Assembly: GCA_965276815.1 (NCBI GenBank)
Contig: CBDIBE010000011.1
Span: 1,299,799 to 1,363,798 of the forward strand
Source of the DNA: JAVVHH01 sp965276815
GTDB lineage: Bacteria > Pseudomonadota > Alphaproteobacteria > Acetobacterales > Acetobacteraceae
Length of the DNA: 64,000 bases
Direction: 5' to 3'
Shown here: in pieces, positions 53,440 to 63,900 of the stretch
Layout: each line of letters starts with the position of its first letter
How positions within the stretch are numbered: the first letter of the stretch is position 1
Notes under the pieces: generated by a model
What the model saw: the letters and a program-made list of their open reading frames with translations, nothing else
Databases searched by the model: none
What the model was told of the DNA's origin: nothing
Program-made: the position numbers and the translations under genes

Positions 53440-55098
53440 TTAATCGGTCTCGGCTGCGGACTCCATCAGCGGCCGGGTCGCGCGGGCGCGGAGCAGCATG
53501 AAAGCGGGGACCTCGCCGCCGAAGCCGATCACCGGCGGCCCGAGGTCGTCGTCACGGCGGGCCCGGTCGCGGTAATTGCGGCGATCATCGCGACGCGGCT
53601 CGCGCGGTACGGGTGGGGATGACGGACGATCGCTCACCCCGGGCTGCGGCGCGTCCGGCTCGGAGGGCCCGGCCAGCGCGGCAGGCGGGATCGGGGCGGC
53701 GGCCCGGCCGCGGCGGCGCTTGGGCACTGGGATGGCGAGCGCAGTCGCGTCCTCGAACGTCTCGGCCTTCGCCTTGGGCTTGACCGGCTTGGCAGGCGCC
53801 CGGCCGCGGCCCCGGCGCCGCTTGCCGTCGCCCTCGGCGAACGCGACCGGGTCGAAGCCTTCGACCTGGATGCGCGGAATCGGCGCGCCGATCAGCTTCT
53901 CGATCGCCTCGACGAAGCCGCGATCGTCCGGCGTCGCCAGCGTATAGGCGTGCCCGGTCAAGCCGGCCCGGCCGGTACGACCGATCCGGTGCACATAATC
54001 CTCGGCATGGATCGGTACGTCGAAGTTGAACACATGGCTCAGTCCGCCAATGTCGATCCCGCGTGCGGCGACGTCGCTGCAGACGAGCAGCCGCACCTCG
54101 CCGGCCTTGAAGCGGTTGAGCGTCGCGAAACGCTCGGGCTGGCTCATGTCGCCATGGAGCTGGCCGACACTGAACTCATGCCGTTTCAACGACTTGTAGA
54201 GAATATCCACGTCGCGCTTGCGGTTGCAGAAGATCAGCGCGTTTTGCACCTCTTCCGACCGGATCAGCCGCCGCAGCGCCTCGCGCTTGTCGAGGTCCTC
54301 GACGACGGTCAACCCGGCCACGATCGTCGTCGCCACACTCGCCGGGCGGCTGACCGCGATCTCCTTGGGATTGCGCAGGAACACGTCGGCGAGGCGCTTG
54401 ATCTCCGGCGCCATGGTCGCGCTGAAGAACAGCGTCTGCCGCGTCTGCGGCAGCAGGCCAACGATCTTCTCGACGTCCGGAATAAACCCCATGTCGAGCA
54501 TCCGATCCGCCTCGTCGATCACCAGCAAATTGGTGTCGGTGAGCAGCAAGCCGCCGCGCTCGAACTGGTCCATCAGCCGGCCCGGCGTCGCGATCAGCAC
54601 GTCCACGCCGCGGTTCAACACCTCCCGCTGGTCGGACACGCTCTCGCCGCCGATCAGCAGGGCGTGGGTCAGCTTCAGGTATTTGCCGTATTGCACGAAA
54701 TTCTCGGCCACCTGGAGCGCCAATTCGCGCGTCGGCTCGAGAATGAGGCTCCGCGGCATGCGGGCGCGGGCGCGGCTGCCGGAAAGGATGTCCAACATCG
54801 GCAAGACGAAACCGCCGGTCTTGCCGGTGCCGGTCTGGGCGGTGCCGAGCACATCGCGGCCCATCAAGATGGATGGGATCGCCTGTGACTGAATGGGGGT
54901 CGGGCTGCGATAGCCCTTTTCGGCGACGGCGCGAACGACTTCGGGCGAAAGCCCCAGTTCGGCAAACGCGCTGGCGTCGGGCTGTGGATCGGCCGTAACT
55001 GGCTCGCTCGCCACAGGCGGTTCTGCCAGTGGCGTATGGATATGCGCGTCGTCTTCGGCGGTCGCGGCCGGGATATCTGTCAAAACGTCGGGTCTCAT
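53440..55098 (-). CDS. DEAD-box RNA helicase (RhlE/DbpA-like)
   Basis: The 552-residue protein has the Q motif (TPIQ, Q70), motif I AQTGTGKT (87-94), PTRELA (122-127), DEAD (195-198), SAT, and HRIGRTGRAG in the second RecA domain. The C-terminal 150 residues are Arg/Lys/Pro-rich (KRRRGRGRAPAKPVKPK, KRRRGRAAAPIPP), a disordered RNA-binding tail. It unwinds RNA in ribosome assembly or mRNA decay. The ATG at 55098 removes 51 unconserved upstream codons. It is divergent from the glycoside hydrolase gene. Confidence 0.92.
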   Translation of the reverse strand: MRPDVLTDIPAATAEDDAHIHTPLAEPPVASEPVTADPQPDASAFAELGLSPEVVRAVAEKGYRSPTPIQSQAIPSILMGRDVLGTAQTGTGKTGGFVLPMLDILSGSRARARMPRSLILEPTRELALQVAENFVQYGKYLKLTHALLIGGESVSDQREVLNRGVDVLIATPGRLMDQFERGGLLLTDTNLLVIDEADRMLDMGFIPDVEKIVGLLPQTRQTLFFSATMAPEIKRLADVFLRNPKEIAVSRPASVATTIVAGLTVVEDLDKREALRRLIRSEEVQNALIFCNRKRDVDILYKSLKRHEFSVGQLHGDMSQPERFATLNRFKAGEVRLLVCSDVAARGIDIGGLSHVFNFDVPIHAEDYVHRIGRTGRAGLTGHAYTLATPDDRGFVEAIEKLIGAPIPRIQVEGFDPVAFAEGDGKRRRGRGRAPAKPVKPKAKAETFEDATALAIPVPKRRRGRAAAPIPPAALAGPSEPDAPQPGVSDRPSSPPVPREPRRDDRRNYRDRARRDDDLGPPVIGFGGEVPAFMLLRARATRPLMESAAETD

Positions 55099-55256
55099 CC
55101 GGAATGTGATGGCCACGCGCCATCTATACGTCACGCGCGCAATGGCCCGTGACAGCGGGCATATCGGGAAATGAACCGAGGAAGTCAAGCGCGGTAGACG
55201 GGCTGCTCGGTTGCTCCACGGGCAACCCGAGACGGAAATCTGCGTCATCACGCACT

Positions 55257-57071
55257 ATGACCTCAGAACCAAGCCAGGCGCTCGCGATCGAAGACTATGC
55301 TCTCATTGGGGATTGCCGAACGGCGGCGCTGGTCGGACGAAACGGCAGTATTGATTGGCTTTGCTGGCCGCGCTTCGACGGCGCGGCGTGCTTTGCGGCA
55401 TTGTTGGGCACGACGGAGAACGGCCGTTTCCTGATAGCCCCGGCCAATCCTGGGGAGCCCGCGACGCGCCGTTACCGGGAAGGCACAATGATCCTGGAAA
55501 CGGAATTCACGACGGGTGACGGCCGGGTCAGGCTGATCGATTTCATGGTTCCTGGCAGCCCGAATAGCTGCATCGTCCGCATCGTCGAGGGCTGCGCCGG
55601 CACGGTCGCGATGCAGATGGAGCTCAGCCTGCGCTTTGATTTCGGCTGTTCGATCCCCTGGGTCACCAAGCGTCAGGGGGGCAACGGCATCGTCGCGATC
55701 GCCGGGCCGGAGATGGTTGTCTTGCGCACGCCGATCGAGCTGCGCGGCGAGGACTTCAAGACGACGGCCGATTTCACGGTGCGCGAAGGTGAGCGCGCCT
55801 ATTTCGTCCTGACGGAGGGGCCTTCGCACCTGCCGCCGCCGCTCAGTCTCGACGCGGATGACGCGCTTTACGCCACTGAGGCACATTGGGCTGAGTGGTC
55901 GAAGCAGTGCACCTATGAGGGCGAATGGAAGGGGGCGGTACTTCGCTCGCTGCTGACGCTCAAAGGGCTGACGTATCAGGCGACCGGCGGGATGGTCGCC
56001 GCGCCCACGACCTCGCTGCCCGAGGCGCTCGGCGGCGTGCGCAATTGGGATTACCGGTTCTGCTGGCTGCGCGACGCGACGATCACGCTCTTCGCCTTCA
56101 TGCGAGCTGGCTATTACGACGAGGCGACCGCCTGGGCCGAGTGGCTGCATCGCAGCGCGGCCGGCAGCCCGGATCAGCTGCAGATCATGTATGGGATTGG
56201 CGGCGAGCGGCATCTGGCCGAGTGGGAGATCCCTTGGCTGAAGGGCTATCAGGGCGCGGCGCCGGTCCGGATCGGCAATGCGGCGGCCCAGCAGCTCCAA
56301 CTCGACGTTTACGGCGAGGTCTGCAACGCGCTGCACCAGGCGCGCGAGGCCAAGCTGCTGAGCGGATCCGGCACCTGGGCGCTGCAGCGGGCGATGCTCG
56401 ACCATCTCGTGACGATCTGGCGCGAGCCGGACGAAGGCATGTGGGAGACGCGGGGCGGCCGGCAGCACTTCACGTTCAGCAAGATCATGGCCTGGAACGC
56501 GTTCCGGCTCGGGATCGAGGACGCCGAAGTCCGCGGGCTGGAGGCGCCGCTCGACAAATGGCGGGCGGCGCGGGACGAGATCTACGAGCTGGTCTGCACC
56601 CAGGGCTACGACAAGTCGCGCAACAGCTTCGTCCGCAGCTTCGGCTCCAGCGACCTCGACGCCAGCTTGCTGATGATCCCAATCGTCGGGTTCTTGCCCC
56701 CTGATGACCCCCGGGTCGCGGGCACCATCGCGGCAATCGAGCGCGATTTGGTGGTGGACGGGTTCGTGCTGCGCTACCGCGCGGAGGAGGACACTGACGG
56801 GCTGCCGGCCGGCGAAGGGGCATTCCTCGCTTGCAGCTTCTGGCTGGCCATGGCGATGCATCTGCAAGGGCGCAAGGACGAGGCGCGGTCGATGTTCGAG
56901 CGGCTCATCGCGCTGCGCAACGATGTCGGGCTGCTCGCCGAAGAGTATGACCCAGCGGCGCGCCGCTTCACCGGGAATTTCCCGCAGGCGTTCAGCCATG
57001 TCGCGCTGATCGCGGCTGCCATGATGCTGTCTGGGGTGCCCGGGGCAGGTGGAATGAAGGGGACGGAATGA
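55257..57071 (+). CDS. Family 15 glycoside hydrolase (glucoamylase/trehalase-like)
   Basis: The 604-residue protein has an N-terminal beta-sandwich (about 10-220, EDYALIGDCRTAALVGRNGSIDWLCWPRFD) and an (alpha/alpha)6 barrel (about 225-600). It carries the GH15 signatures GGVRNWDYRFCWLRDA, the acid in DEGMWETRGG (E397) and a second Glu in GLLAEEYDP. Bacterial members hydrolyse trehalose or alpha-glucans in the cytoplasm. There is no signal peptide. The ATG at 55257 is the first with a fitting N-terminus (MTSEPSQALAIEDYALIGD). No trehalose synthesis genes are nearby. Confidence 0.92.
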   Translation: MTSEPSQALAIEDYALIGDCRTAALVGRNGSIDWLCWPRFDGAACFAALLGTTENGRFLIAPANPGEPATRRYREGTMILETEFTTGDGRVRLIDFMVPGSPNSCIVRIVEGCAGTVAMQMELSLRFDFGCSIPWVTKRQGGNGIVAIAGPEMVVLRTPIELRGEDFKTTADFTVREGERAYFVLTEGPSHLPPPLSLDADDALYATEAHWAEWSKQCTYEGEWKGAVLRSLLTLKGLTYQATGGMVAAPTTSLPEALGGVRNWDYRFCWLRDATITLFAFMRAGYYDEATAWAEWLHRSAAGSPDQLQIMYGIGGERHLAEWEIPWLKGYQGAAPVRIGNAAAQQLQLDVYGEVCNALHQAREAKLLSGSGTWALQRAMLDHLVTIWREPDEGMWETRGGRQHFTFSKIMAWNAFRLGIEDAEVRGLEAPLDKWRAARDEIYELVCTQGYDKSRNSFVRSFGSSDLDASLLMIPIVGFLPPDDPRVAGTIAAIERDLVVDGFVLRYRAEEDTDGLPAGEGAFLACSFWLAMAMHLQGRKDEARSMFERLIALRNDVGLLAEEYDPAARRFTGNFPQAFSHVALIAAAMMLSGVPGAGGMKGTE

Positions 57072-57144
57072 TCGAGAGGGCCGTCACAGACCTGTTATAA
57101 GCATCCCGAGCGCCTCCACGGCGTTCAGGTCTGCGAGGTGGAAC

Positions 57145-57537
57145 ATGGACAGCAAGGGCGACTACCGCAGCGCGGCGGCCCGGCACATCCTGGACGGCGG
57201 CCATGCGGATGCGGCCGTCCATTTCCCGCTGCCGCCAGCGCAGAACGTGATGATTGGCTCGGAAATGCTGGGCCTGCGCCAGGCATTACAGGGCCTGCAT
57301 CCGGCTGATCGGCATGGGTTGGACGCAGCCTTCCAAGAGGCGGACGAGGAATGTCAGAAGCCGGCACCGGACAAGGCGCGCATGGCTGCGGCGATCTGCC
57401 GGCTGATCAAGCAAGTGGTGGCCTCGGAGGATTTCCGGGAGCATGCCGGGAAGGTCCTGCCGCGTATTGCCGCCATTGCCTCCTGGCTGGGTGTGAACGG
57501 CGCCCCCTTGCTGAAAGAGGCCGGGATCTCGGCCTGA
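57145..57537 (+). CDS. 130-residue hypothetical protein
   Basis: The protein starts MDSKGDYRSAAARHILDGGHADAA and is mostly helical: ALQGLHPADRHGLDAAFQEADEECQ, then ARMAAAICRLIKQVVASEDFREHAGK and RIAAIASWLG. Cys at 70 and the amphipathic helices suggest a compact alpha protein. I recognise no family. It is 73 bases after the GH15 gene on the same strand and could be cotranscribed. Codon use looks normal. Confidence 0.6.
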   Translation: MDSKGDYRSAAARHILDGGHADAAVHFPLPPAQNVMIGSEMLGLRQALQGLHPADRHGLDAAFQEADEECQKPAPDKARMAAAICRLIKQVVASEDFREHAGKVLPRIAAIASWLGVNGAPLLKEAGISA

Positions 57538-57544
57538 CGCCGGG

Positions 57545-60500
57545 CTACTCGGCCGGCTCCAGGACGCGGATGGCGGCGCGGCGCTTGCGGGTCAGGCGTT
57601 CGAGCGCGAGATAGATCACTGGCGTCGTGTAGAGCGTCAGGATCTGCGAGACGATCAGCCCGCCGATGATGGCGATGCCGAGCGGGCGGCGGAACTCGGA
57701 TCCGGTGCCGGTGCCCAAAGCCAGTGGAATCGCGCCGAAGATTGCCGCGAGCGTGGTCATGATGATCGGGCGGAATCGCTCCGAACAGGCCTCCAGAATC
57801 GCCGCTTCAGGGCCCATGCCGCCCTCGCGCTCCGCCTCCAGCGCGAAATCCACCAGCATGATCGCGTTCTTCTTGACGATGCCCATCAGCAGCACGATGC
57901 CGATGATCCCCAGCATATCCAGCTCTGACCCGGTCGCCAGTACGGCCAGCAGCGCCCCCAACCCGGCGGAGGGCAAGGTCGAGATGATCGTGACTGGATG
58001 CAGCAGGCTCTCGTACAGCACGCCTAGAACGATATAGATGGTGACGAAGGCCGCCCCGATCAGCAGCGGCTCGGTGGCCAGCGATTTCTGCAAATATTGC
58101 GCGTTGCCGGCGAATTGGGTGCGCACGCCCTCCGGCATCCGCAGCGAACGGGCCGTCGCGGTGACTAGATTGATCGCGTCGCTCTGGCTGGTACCGGGCT
58201 TGAGGTTGAAGCTGATGCTGGAGGAGGGAAATTGGCCCTGATGGCGCACCGCGAGCGGTGAAGTGTCGCGGTCGAGTTTGATCACGCTCCCGATCGGCAC
58301 CAGTGCGCCGCCGGTGCCGGGGACCCAGAGATGGTCAAGCAGCGCCGGGTCGGTCTGCAGGATCGGCATCGTCTCCAGCACGACGCGATACTGGTTGCGC
58401 TGAGTGTAGATGATCGAGACCTGGCGCTGCGAATAGGCGTTGTTCAGCGCGTTATCGACGTCGCTGACCTTCACGCCGAGGCGGGCGGCGGCGTCGCGGT
58501 CGATCACCACGTTGGCCTGCGGGCCCGGCTTGTCCTGGTCGCTGCTGACATCCTCGATGCCGGACACGGTGCGCAGCGCATCTTCCAGCTTGGTCGTCCA
58601 TTGGCGCAGCTCGGGGAGGTTGTCGTCGAGCAACACGAACTGGAAGCCGCTGCCGCTGGAGCGGCCGCCGGTGCGCAGGTCCTGCGCCGACCAGAGGATC
58701 GTCTGGATGCCAGCCATCTGCTCCAGTTGCGGGCGGAGCCGGGCGATGACCTCCTCGCTGCTGAGATGGCGCGCGGCGAGCGGCTTGAGGCTGATCGTGA
58801 GCTGGCCACGGTTGATGCTGGACCAGCCGGAGGTGATGCCGATCGTGCTGCCGACATTGGCGACCGCCGGGTCGTGCAGCAGGACATCGACGACCCGCTT
58901 CTGCCGCTCGGCCATCGCGTCGAAGCTGATATCGGGGCTGGCCAGGGTAAAGCCCATGATCAGCCCGGTGTCCTGGATCGGCAGGAAGCCTTTCGGCACG
59001 ACGCCATAGAGCTTAACCGTGCCGACCACGATCGCCAGCGTCAGCAGCAGCATGACCCGGCGGCGACGCAGCGCCCAGCCGAGCGAGCGCCGATAGCCGG
59101 CCTGGGCGCGGCGGAACAGCCCCTCCACGTGCCGGTCGATCCAGCCCCAAATCCCGGTCGGCTCCTGGTGCGAGACCATGAATTGGCCGCACATCATCGG
59201 CGTGAGCGTCAGCGAGACCGCGGCGGACACAGTGATAGCGACCGTCAGCACCATTGCGAATTCGTGGAACAGCCGGCCGAGTATGCCGCCCATGAACAGG
59301 ATCGGTATGAACACCGCGACGAGCGAGATGCTGATCGAGACCACGGTGAAGCCGATTTGCTTGGCGCCGACGAAGGCCGCCTGCAGCGGGGTCAGCCCGC
59401 GCTCCTGGTGGCGGTAGATGTTCTCGATCATGACGATCGCATCGTCGACCACGAAGCCGACCGAGATGGTCAGCGCCATCAGCGAGAAATTGTTCAGGCT
59501 GAAGCCGAGCAGGTACATGGCGCCCAGCGTGCCGGCGATGCTCAGCGGGACAGTGACCGCGGCGGCGAGCGTCGGAACCAGGCGGCGCATGAACAAGGCG
59601 ACGACCATCAGCACGAGTGCGACCGAGACCGCCAGGCTAAGCTCCACGTCGCGCACGCTGGCGCGGATGGTCGCCGTGCGGTCGGAGATCTTGGTGACCT
59701 TGATGTCGGGCGGAATCCAGCGGAGCAATTGCGGCAGCACCGCCTCGACCCGGTCCACCGTGTCGATCACGTTGGCGCCGGCGGATTTGGTGATCGTGAG
59801 CAGGATGGCGGGATGCGTGCCCTGCCAGGCGGCGAGCTTGGTGTTGGCGACGCCGTCGAGCACCTGGGCCACGTCGCCGATCCGGACGGTCGCGCCGTTG
59901 GCGCTTTTCAGGACCAGCTTGGCGTAGTCCTCGGCCTGGCTGATCTGGTTGTTGAGGATCAGCGTCTCGGCGCGGTCCGGGCCCTGGATGCTGCCGATCG
60001 GGCCGTCGACATTGGCGTTGCGGATGGCGGTGTAGACGTCCTGGCTGGAGAGCCCGGCGGCGTGCAGCGCGGCGGGGTTCAGCCGGACGCGCACGGCGGG
60101 CTTCTCGGCGCCGTTCACCGAGACTTGGCTCACGCCTTCGACTTGGCTCAGTCGCTGCGCCAGAATGGTGTCGGCCGCGTCATAGACCTGGGCGGTGCTC
60201 AGCGTGTCGCTGGTCAAGGCCAGGGTCATGATCGGCATCTCGGCCGGGTTGAATTTCCGGTAGTACGGCCGGGTCGGCAGGTCGGAGGGCAGGTCGGTGG
60301 TGGCGGCGTTGATCGCGGCCTGCACGTCGTGCGCGGCGCCCTCGATGTCGCGGTCGATGTCGAACTGGATGACGATCGAGGTGCTGCCGGTGCTGCTGGT
60401 GCTGGTGATCTCGGTGACGCCCGGGATTTCGCCCAGCCGGCGCTCGAGCGGCGAGGCAATGCTGGCCGCCATGGTCTCCGGATCGGCGCCTGGGCGGCCG

Positions 60501-60646
60501 GCGAAGACGACAATGGTCGGGATGTCGACGCTGGGCAGCGGGGCGACCGGCAGGAACTGCACCGCGGCGATGCCGGCGAGCAGGATGCCGATCGCCAGCA
60601 GCATGGTGGCGATCGGGCGCTTGATGAAGGGGGCGGAGATGCTCAC
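57545..60646 (-). CDS. RND efflux transporter, MdtC-like
   Basis: The 1033-residue inner-membrane pump has 12 helices and two large periplasmic loops. The start is MSISAPFIKRPIATMLLAIGILLAG; the proton-relay helix is GFVVDDAIVMIENIYRH (DD near residue 405), and the hallmark LMGIVKKNAIMLVDFALEAEREGG is near 920. The family exports drugs or lipophilic compounds through an outer-membrane channel with a membrane-fusion protein. It is transcribed after a second RND gene with an 80-residue protein between them, like mdtBC but with an insertion. Confidence 0.92.
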   Translation of the reverse strand: MSISAPFIKRPIATMLLAIGILLAGIAAVQFLPVAPLPSVDIPTIVVFAGRPGADPETMAASIASPLERRLGEIPGVTEITSTSSTGSTSIVIQFDIDRDIEGAAHDVQAAINAATTDLPSDLPTRPYYRKFNPAEMPIMTLALTSDTLSTAQVYDAADTILAQRLSQVEGVSQVSVNGAEKPAVRVRLNPAALHAAGLSSQDVYTAIRNANVDGPIGSIQGPDRAETLILNNQISQAEDYAKLVLKSANGATVRIGDVAQVLDGVANTKLAAWQGTHPAILLTITKSAGANVIDTVDRVEAVLPQLLRWIPPDIKVTKISDRTATIRASVRDVELSLAVSVALVLMVVALFMRRLVPTLAAAVTVPLSIAGTLGAMYLLGFSLNNFSLMALTISVGFVVDDAIVMIENIYRHQERGLTPLQAAFVGAKQIGFTVVSISISLVAVFIPILFMGGILGRLFHEFAMVLTVAITVSAAVSLTLTPMMCGQFMVSHQEPTGIWGWIDRHVEGLFRRAQAGYRRSLGWALRRRRVMLLLTLAIVVGTVKLYGVVPKGFLPIQDTGLIMGFTLASPDISFDAMAERQKRVVDVLLHDPAVANVGSTIGITSGWSSINRGQLTISLKPLAARHLSSEEVIARLRPQLEQMAGIQTILWSAQDLRTGGRSSGSGFQFVLLDDNLPELRQWTTKLEDALRTVSGIEDVSSDQDKPGPQANVVIDRDAAARLGVKVSDVDNALNNAYSQRQVSIIYTQRNQYRVVLETMPILQTDPALLDHLWVPGTGGALVPIGSVIKLDRDTSPLAVRHQGQFPSSSISFNLKPGTSQSDAINLVTATARSLRMPEGVRTQFAGNAQYLQKSLATEPLLIGAAFVTIYIVLGVLYESLLHPVTIISTLPSAGLGALLAVLATGSELDMLGIIGIVLLMGIVKKNAIMLVDFALEAEREGGMGPEAAILEACSERFRPIIMTTLAAIFGAIPLALGTGTGSEFRRPLGIAIIGGLIVSQILTLYTTPVIYLALERLTRKRRAAIRVLEPAE

Positions 60647-60684
60647 GGCTCGCTATCAGCCGATCGCTGCTCGTCGTCGGTCGG

Positions 60685-60927
60685 TCACGTGGCGCCGTTT
60701 CCGGGACCGAGCCGGGCCATAAGCAGGTCGAACCGGGCTTCCATCAGCGCCTCAAAGTTGCCGATCCTGTCGGCCAGCACGCGCAACACCTCCAGCAACT
60801 CGTCACGCGAGGCCAACCGCCCGAGTTCCTTCCGCATCAGCTCGTTTTCCATACGCAGCGTGCGCTGATCTGCCTGGATCGAGCGAAGGGTCGACCCGAT
60901 GAAATCTAGGCTGACTTGGTCACTCAT
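60685..60927 (-). CDS. 80-residue coiled-coil protein between RND genes
   Basis: The protein starts MSDQVSLDFIGSTLRSIQADQRTLRMENELMRKEL and is almost entirely heptad-like helix (about residues 10-72), with LASRDELLEVLRVLADRIGNFEALMEARFDLLMARL. It has no signal or transmembrane segment. It sits 15 bases after the MdtB-like gene and 38 bases before the MdtC-like gene, so it is part of the pump operon. Composition and placement argue for a real gene that may scaffold or sense something for the pumps; function unknown. Confidence 0.75.
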   Translation of the reverse strand: MSDQVSLDFIGSTLRSIQADQRTLRMENELMRKELGRLASRDELLEVLRVLADRIGNFEALMEARFDLLMARLGPGNGAT

Positions 60928-60942
60928 CGTACGATCTCCAGT

Positions 60943-63900
60943 TTACTCCGCTGCCAATGGGCGCGTGCGCCGGAAGCGGGCGCGCAAGCGTTCGAAGGTC
61001 AGGTAGATAACAGGGGTGGTATACAGCGTTAGCACCTGGCTCAGCAGCAGCCCGCCGACGATCGTCAGGCCGAGCGGGTAGCGCAGTTCCGAGCCGGTCC
61101 CGCGCTCCAGCACCAGCGGCAGCGCGCCGAGTAGTGCTGCGGCGGTAGTCATCATGATCGGCCGGTAGCGCAACACGCAGGCTTCCTCGATCGCCTGTTG
61201 CGGCGGCATGCCGCCCTCGCGCTCTGCCTCCAGCGCGAAGTCGATCATGATGATCGCGTTCTTCTTGACGATCCCCATCAGCAGCACGATGCCGACGAGC
61301 GCCACCAGCGACAGGTCCTGCCCGGCCAGCATCAGCGCCAGCAAGGCGCCGATCCCCGCGGAAGGCAACGTGGAAAGGATGGTCACCGGGTGGATCGTGC
61401 TCTCATACAGGACACCCAGCACGATGTAGATCACCACGACCGCGGCCAGGATCAGCCATGGCTCGCTCGCCAGGCTTGATTGGAACTCGGCCGCGTCGCC
61501 GGAGTAGTTGCCGACGATGGTGGGCGGCAGGCCCATCTCCTGCTCGGCCTGCGTCACTTCCGATACGGCGTGGCTGAGGCTCGAGCCCGGGGCGAGGTTG
61601 AAGCTGATCGTGACTGACGGGAATTGTGCCTCATGCGTGATCGAGAGCGGCGCGATCGTGCGCGTCAGGCGCGCAATCGCCGAGAGCGGCACCTGCGCGC
61701 CGGCCACGCCCGGCACGCGGAGCCGGTCCAATGAATGCGGGTCGGCCAGCCAATCGGGATCGGCCTCCAACACCACGCGGTACTGGTTCGACTGGCTGAA
61801 GATCGTGCTGACCTGACGTTGACCGTACGCGTCGTAGAGAATGTCCTGCACCGCCTGCATCGATACGCCGAGGCGCATTGCGGCGTCGCGGTCCACGTCG
61901 ATGCGCAGCGCGTAGCCCTCGGTTTGCTGGTCGGTGGCGACGTCTTGCAGGTCCGGCATGGCGCGCAGCTTTGCGAGCAAGCGCGGCGCCCAGGTGTTCA
62001 GCTCGCCGGCGTCGGTGTCGAGCAGCGTGTATTGGAACTGGGTGCGGCTGATGCGGGTGCCGATCTGGATGTCCTGCACCGGCTGCATGAAGACGGTCAT
62101 GCCGGGGACGCCATTCATCGCGGCCTGCAGCCGGGCGATGACGGTGGCGGCCGGATCGCGCTCCGGCCGCGGCTTGAGCGCAACGGTGAGGCGGCCGGTG
62201 TTGGGCGTGGCGTTGATAGTCCCGGCGCCGACGAAGGAGACGACGCCGGTGACCGCCGGGTCGCGCAGCGCGGTCTTGGCGAGCTGGGTTTGCAGGCGCT
62301 CCATGCGGGGGATCGAGGCGCTCTGCGCCGCCTCGGTCACGGCGACGATCACGCCGGTGTCCTGCTGCGGCAGGAAGCCCTTCGGCACGATCAGGTAGAG
62401 CGCGATGGTCCCGGCGAGCGTCGCGACCGCGACGAGCAGGGTGACGCCCTGGAAACGCAGCGCGACGGTGAGCGTGCGCCGGTAGAAGCGCGCCGAGGCT
62501 TGGAAGCCGCGCTCGAACCACGCCGTGAGCCGGCTCGGCCGCTCGTGCGCGCGCAGCAGGCGGCCGCACATCATCGGCGTCAGCGTCAGCGAGATCACCG
62601 CCGAGACGATCACCGAGGTGCTGAGCACGACGGCGAATTCGTTGAACAGCCGGCCGACGACGCCGGTCATGAACAGCAGCGGGATGAACACCGCGACCAG
62701 CGAGACGGTCAGCGACACGATGGTGAAGCCGATCTGCGCCGCGCCGCGATAGGCGGCCTCGAGCGGGCTGTAGCCGTCTTCGATGAAGCGGACGACGTTC
62801 TCGATCATGACGATCGCGTCGTCCACCACGAACCCGGTCGCCACGGTCAGCGCCATCAGGCTGAGATTGTCCAGGCTGTAACCGCAGAGCGACATGACGG
62901 CGAAGGTGCCGACGATCGAGAGCGGCAAGGCGATGGCAGGGATGATCGTGGCGCGGGCGCTGCGCAGGAACAAGTAGATCACGAAGACGACGAGGCCGAT
63001 CGACATGACGAGCGTGATCTGGACGTCGAACACGGAGGCGCGGATGGTCTCGGTGCGGTCGGTGACGACCTGCATGTGGATCCCGGCGGGGATGGCACGC
63101 TGCAGCGCGGGCAGCGCCTCTTTGATCGCGGCGACGGTGGCGACGATGTTGGCGCCGGGCTGGCGCTGGATGTCGAGCACGACGGCCTTCTGGCCGTTGT
63201 ACCAGCCGGCGACGCGGTCATTCTCGACGCCGCCGATCACGCTGCCCACGTCGGACAGGCGCACCGGGGCGCCGTTCTTGTAGGCAATCACCAGCGAGCG
63301 GTAGGCGTCCGGCGAGAGCAGCTGGTCGTTGGCGCCGACGGCATAGGCCTGGCGCGGGCCGTCGAAGCCACCCTTTGCGCCGTTGACGTTGGCCGCGGCG
63401 ACGGCGTTGCGCACGTCCTCGAGCGAGAGGCCGTAGGCGGCGACGCGCGCCGGGTCGACGCGGACGCGGACGGCGGGGCGCAACCCGCCCTGGACAGTGA
63501 CTTTGCCGACGCCGTCGATCTGGCTGAGCTTGGGCTGCAACAGCGTGTCGGCGGCGTCGCTGACCCGGTCGACCGGGACGCTGTCCGAGGTGAGCGCGAG
63601 CGAGATGATCGGCGCGTCGGCCGGGTTCACCTTCGCGTAGACCGGCGGGTAGGGCAGCGTGGTCGGCAAGGTGCCGGCGGCGGCATTGATCGCGGCCTGC
63701 ACGTCCTGCGCGGCACTGTCGATGTGCCGGTTCAAGTTGAAGGTGAGCGTGATTTGGCTGATGCCCTCGCTGCTCGTGCTGGTCATGCTGGCCAGGCCGG
63801 TGATTTCGCCGAACTGCCGCTCGAGCGAGGCGGTGATCAGCGTCGCCACCGTCTCTGGCCCGGCCCCGGGCAATTGCGTCGTCACCTGGATAGTCGGGAA

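Noticed and set aside
58331..60868. 845-codon frame antisense to the MdtC-like pump
   Set aside because: Composition is Asp/Arg/His/Gly-rich and without domains; it is a shadow of the pump gene.
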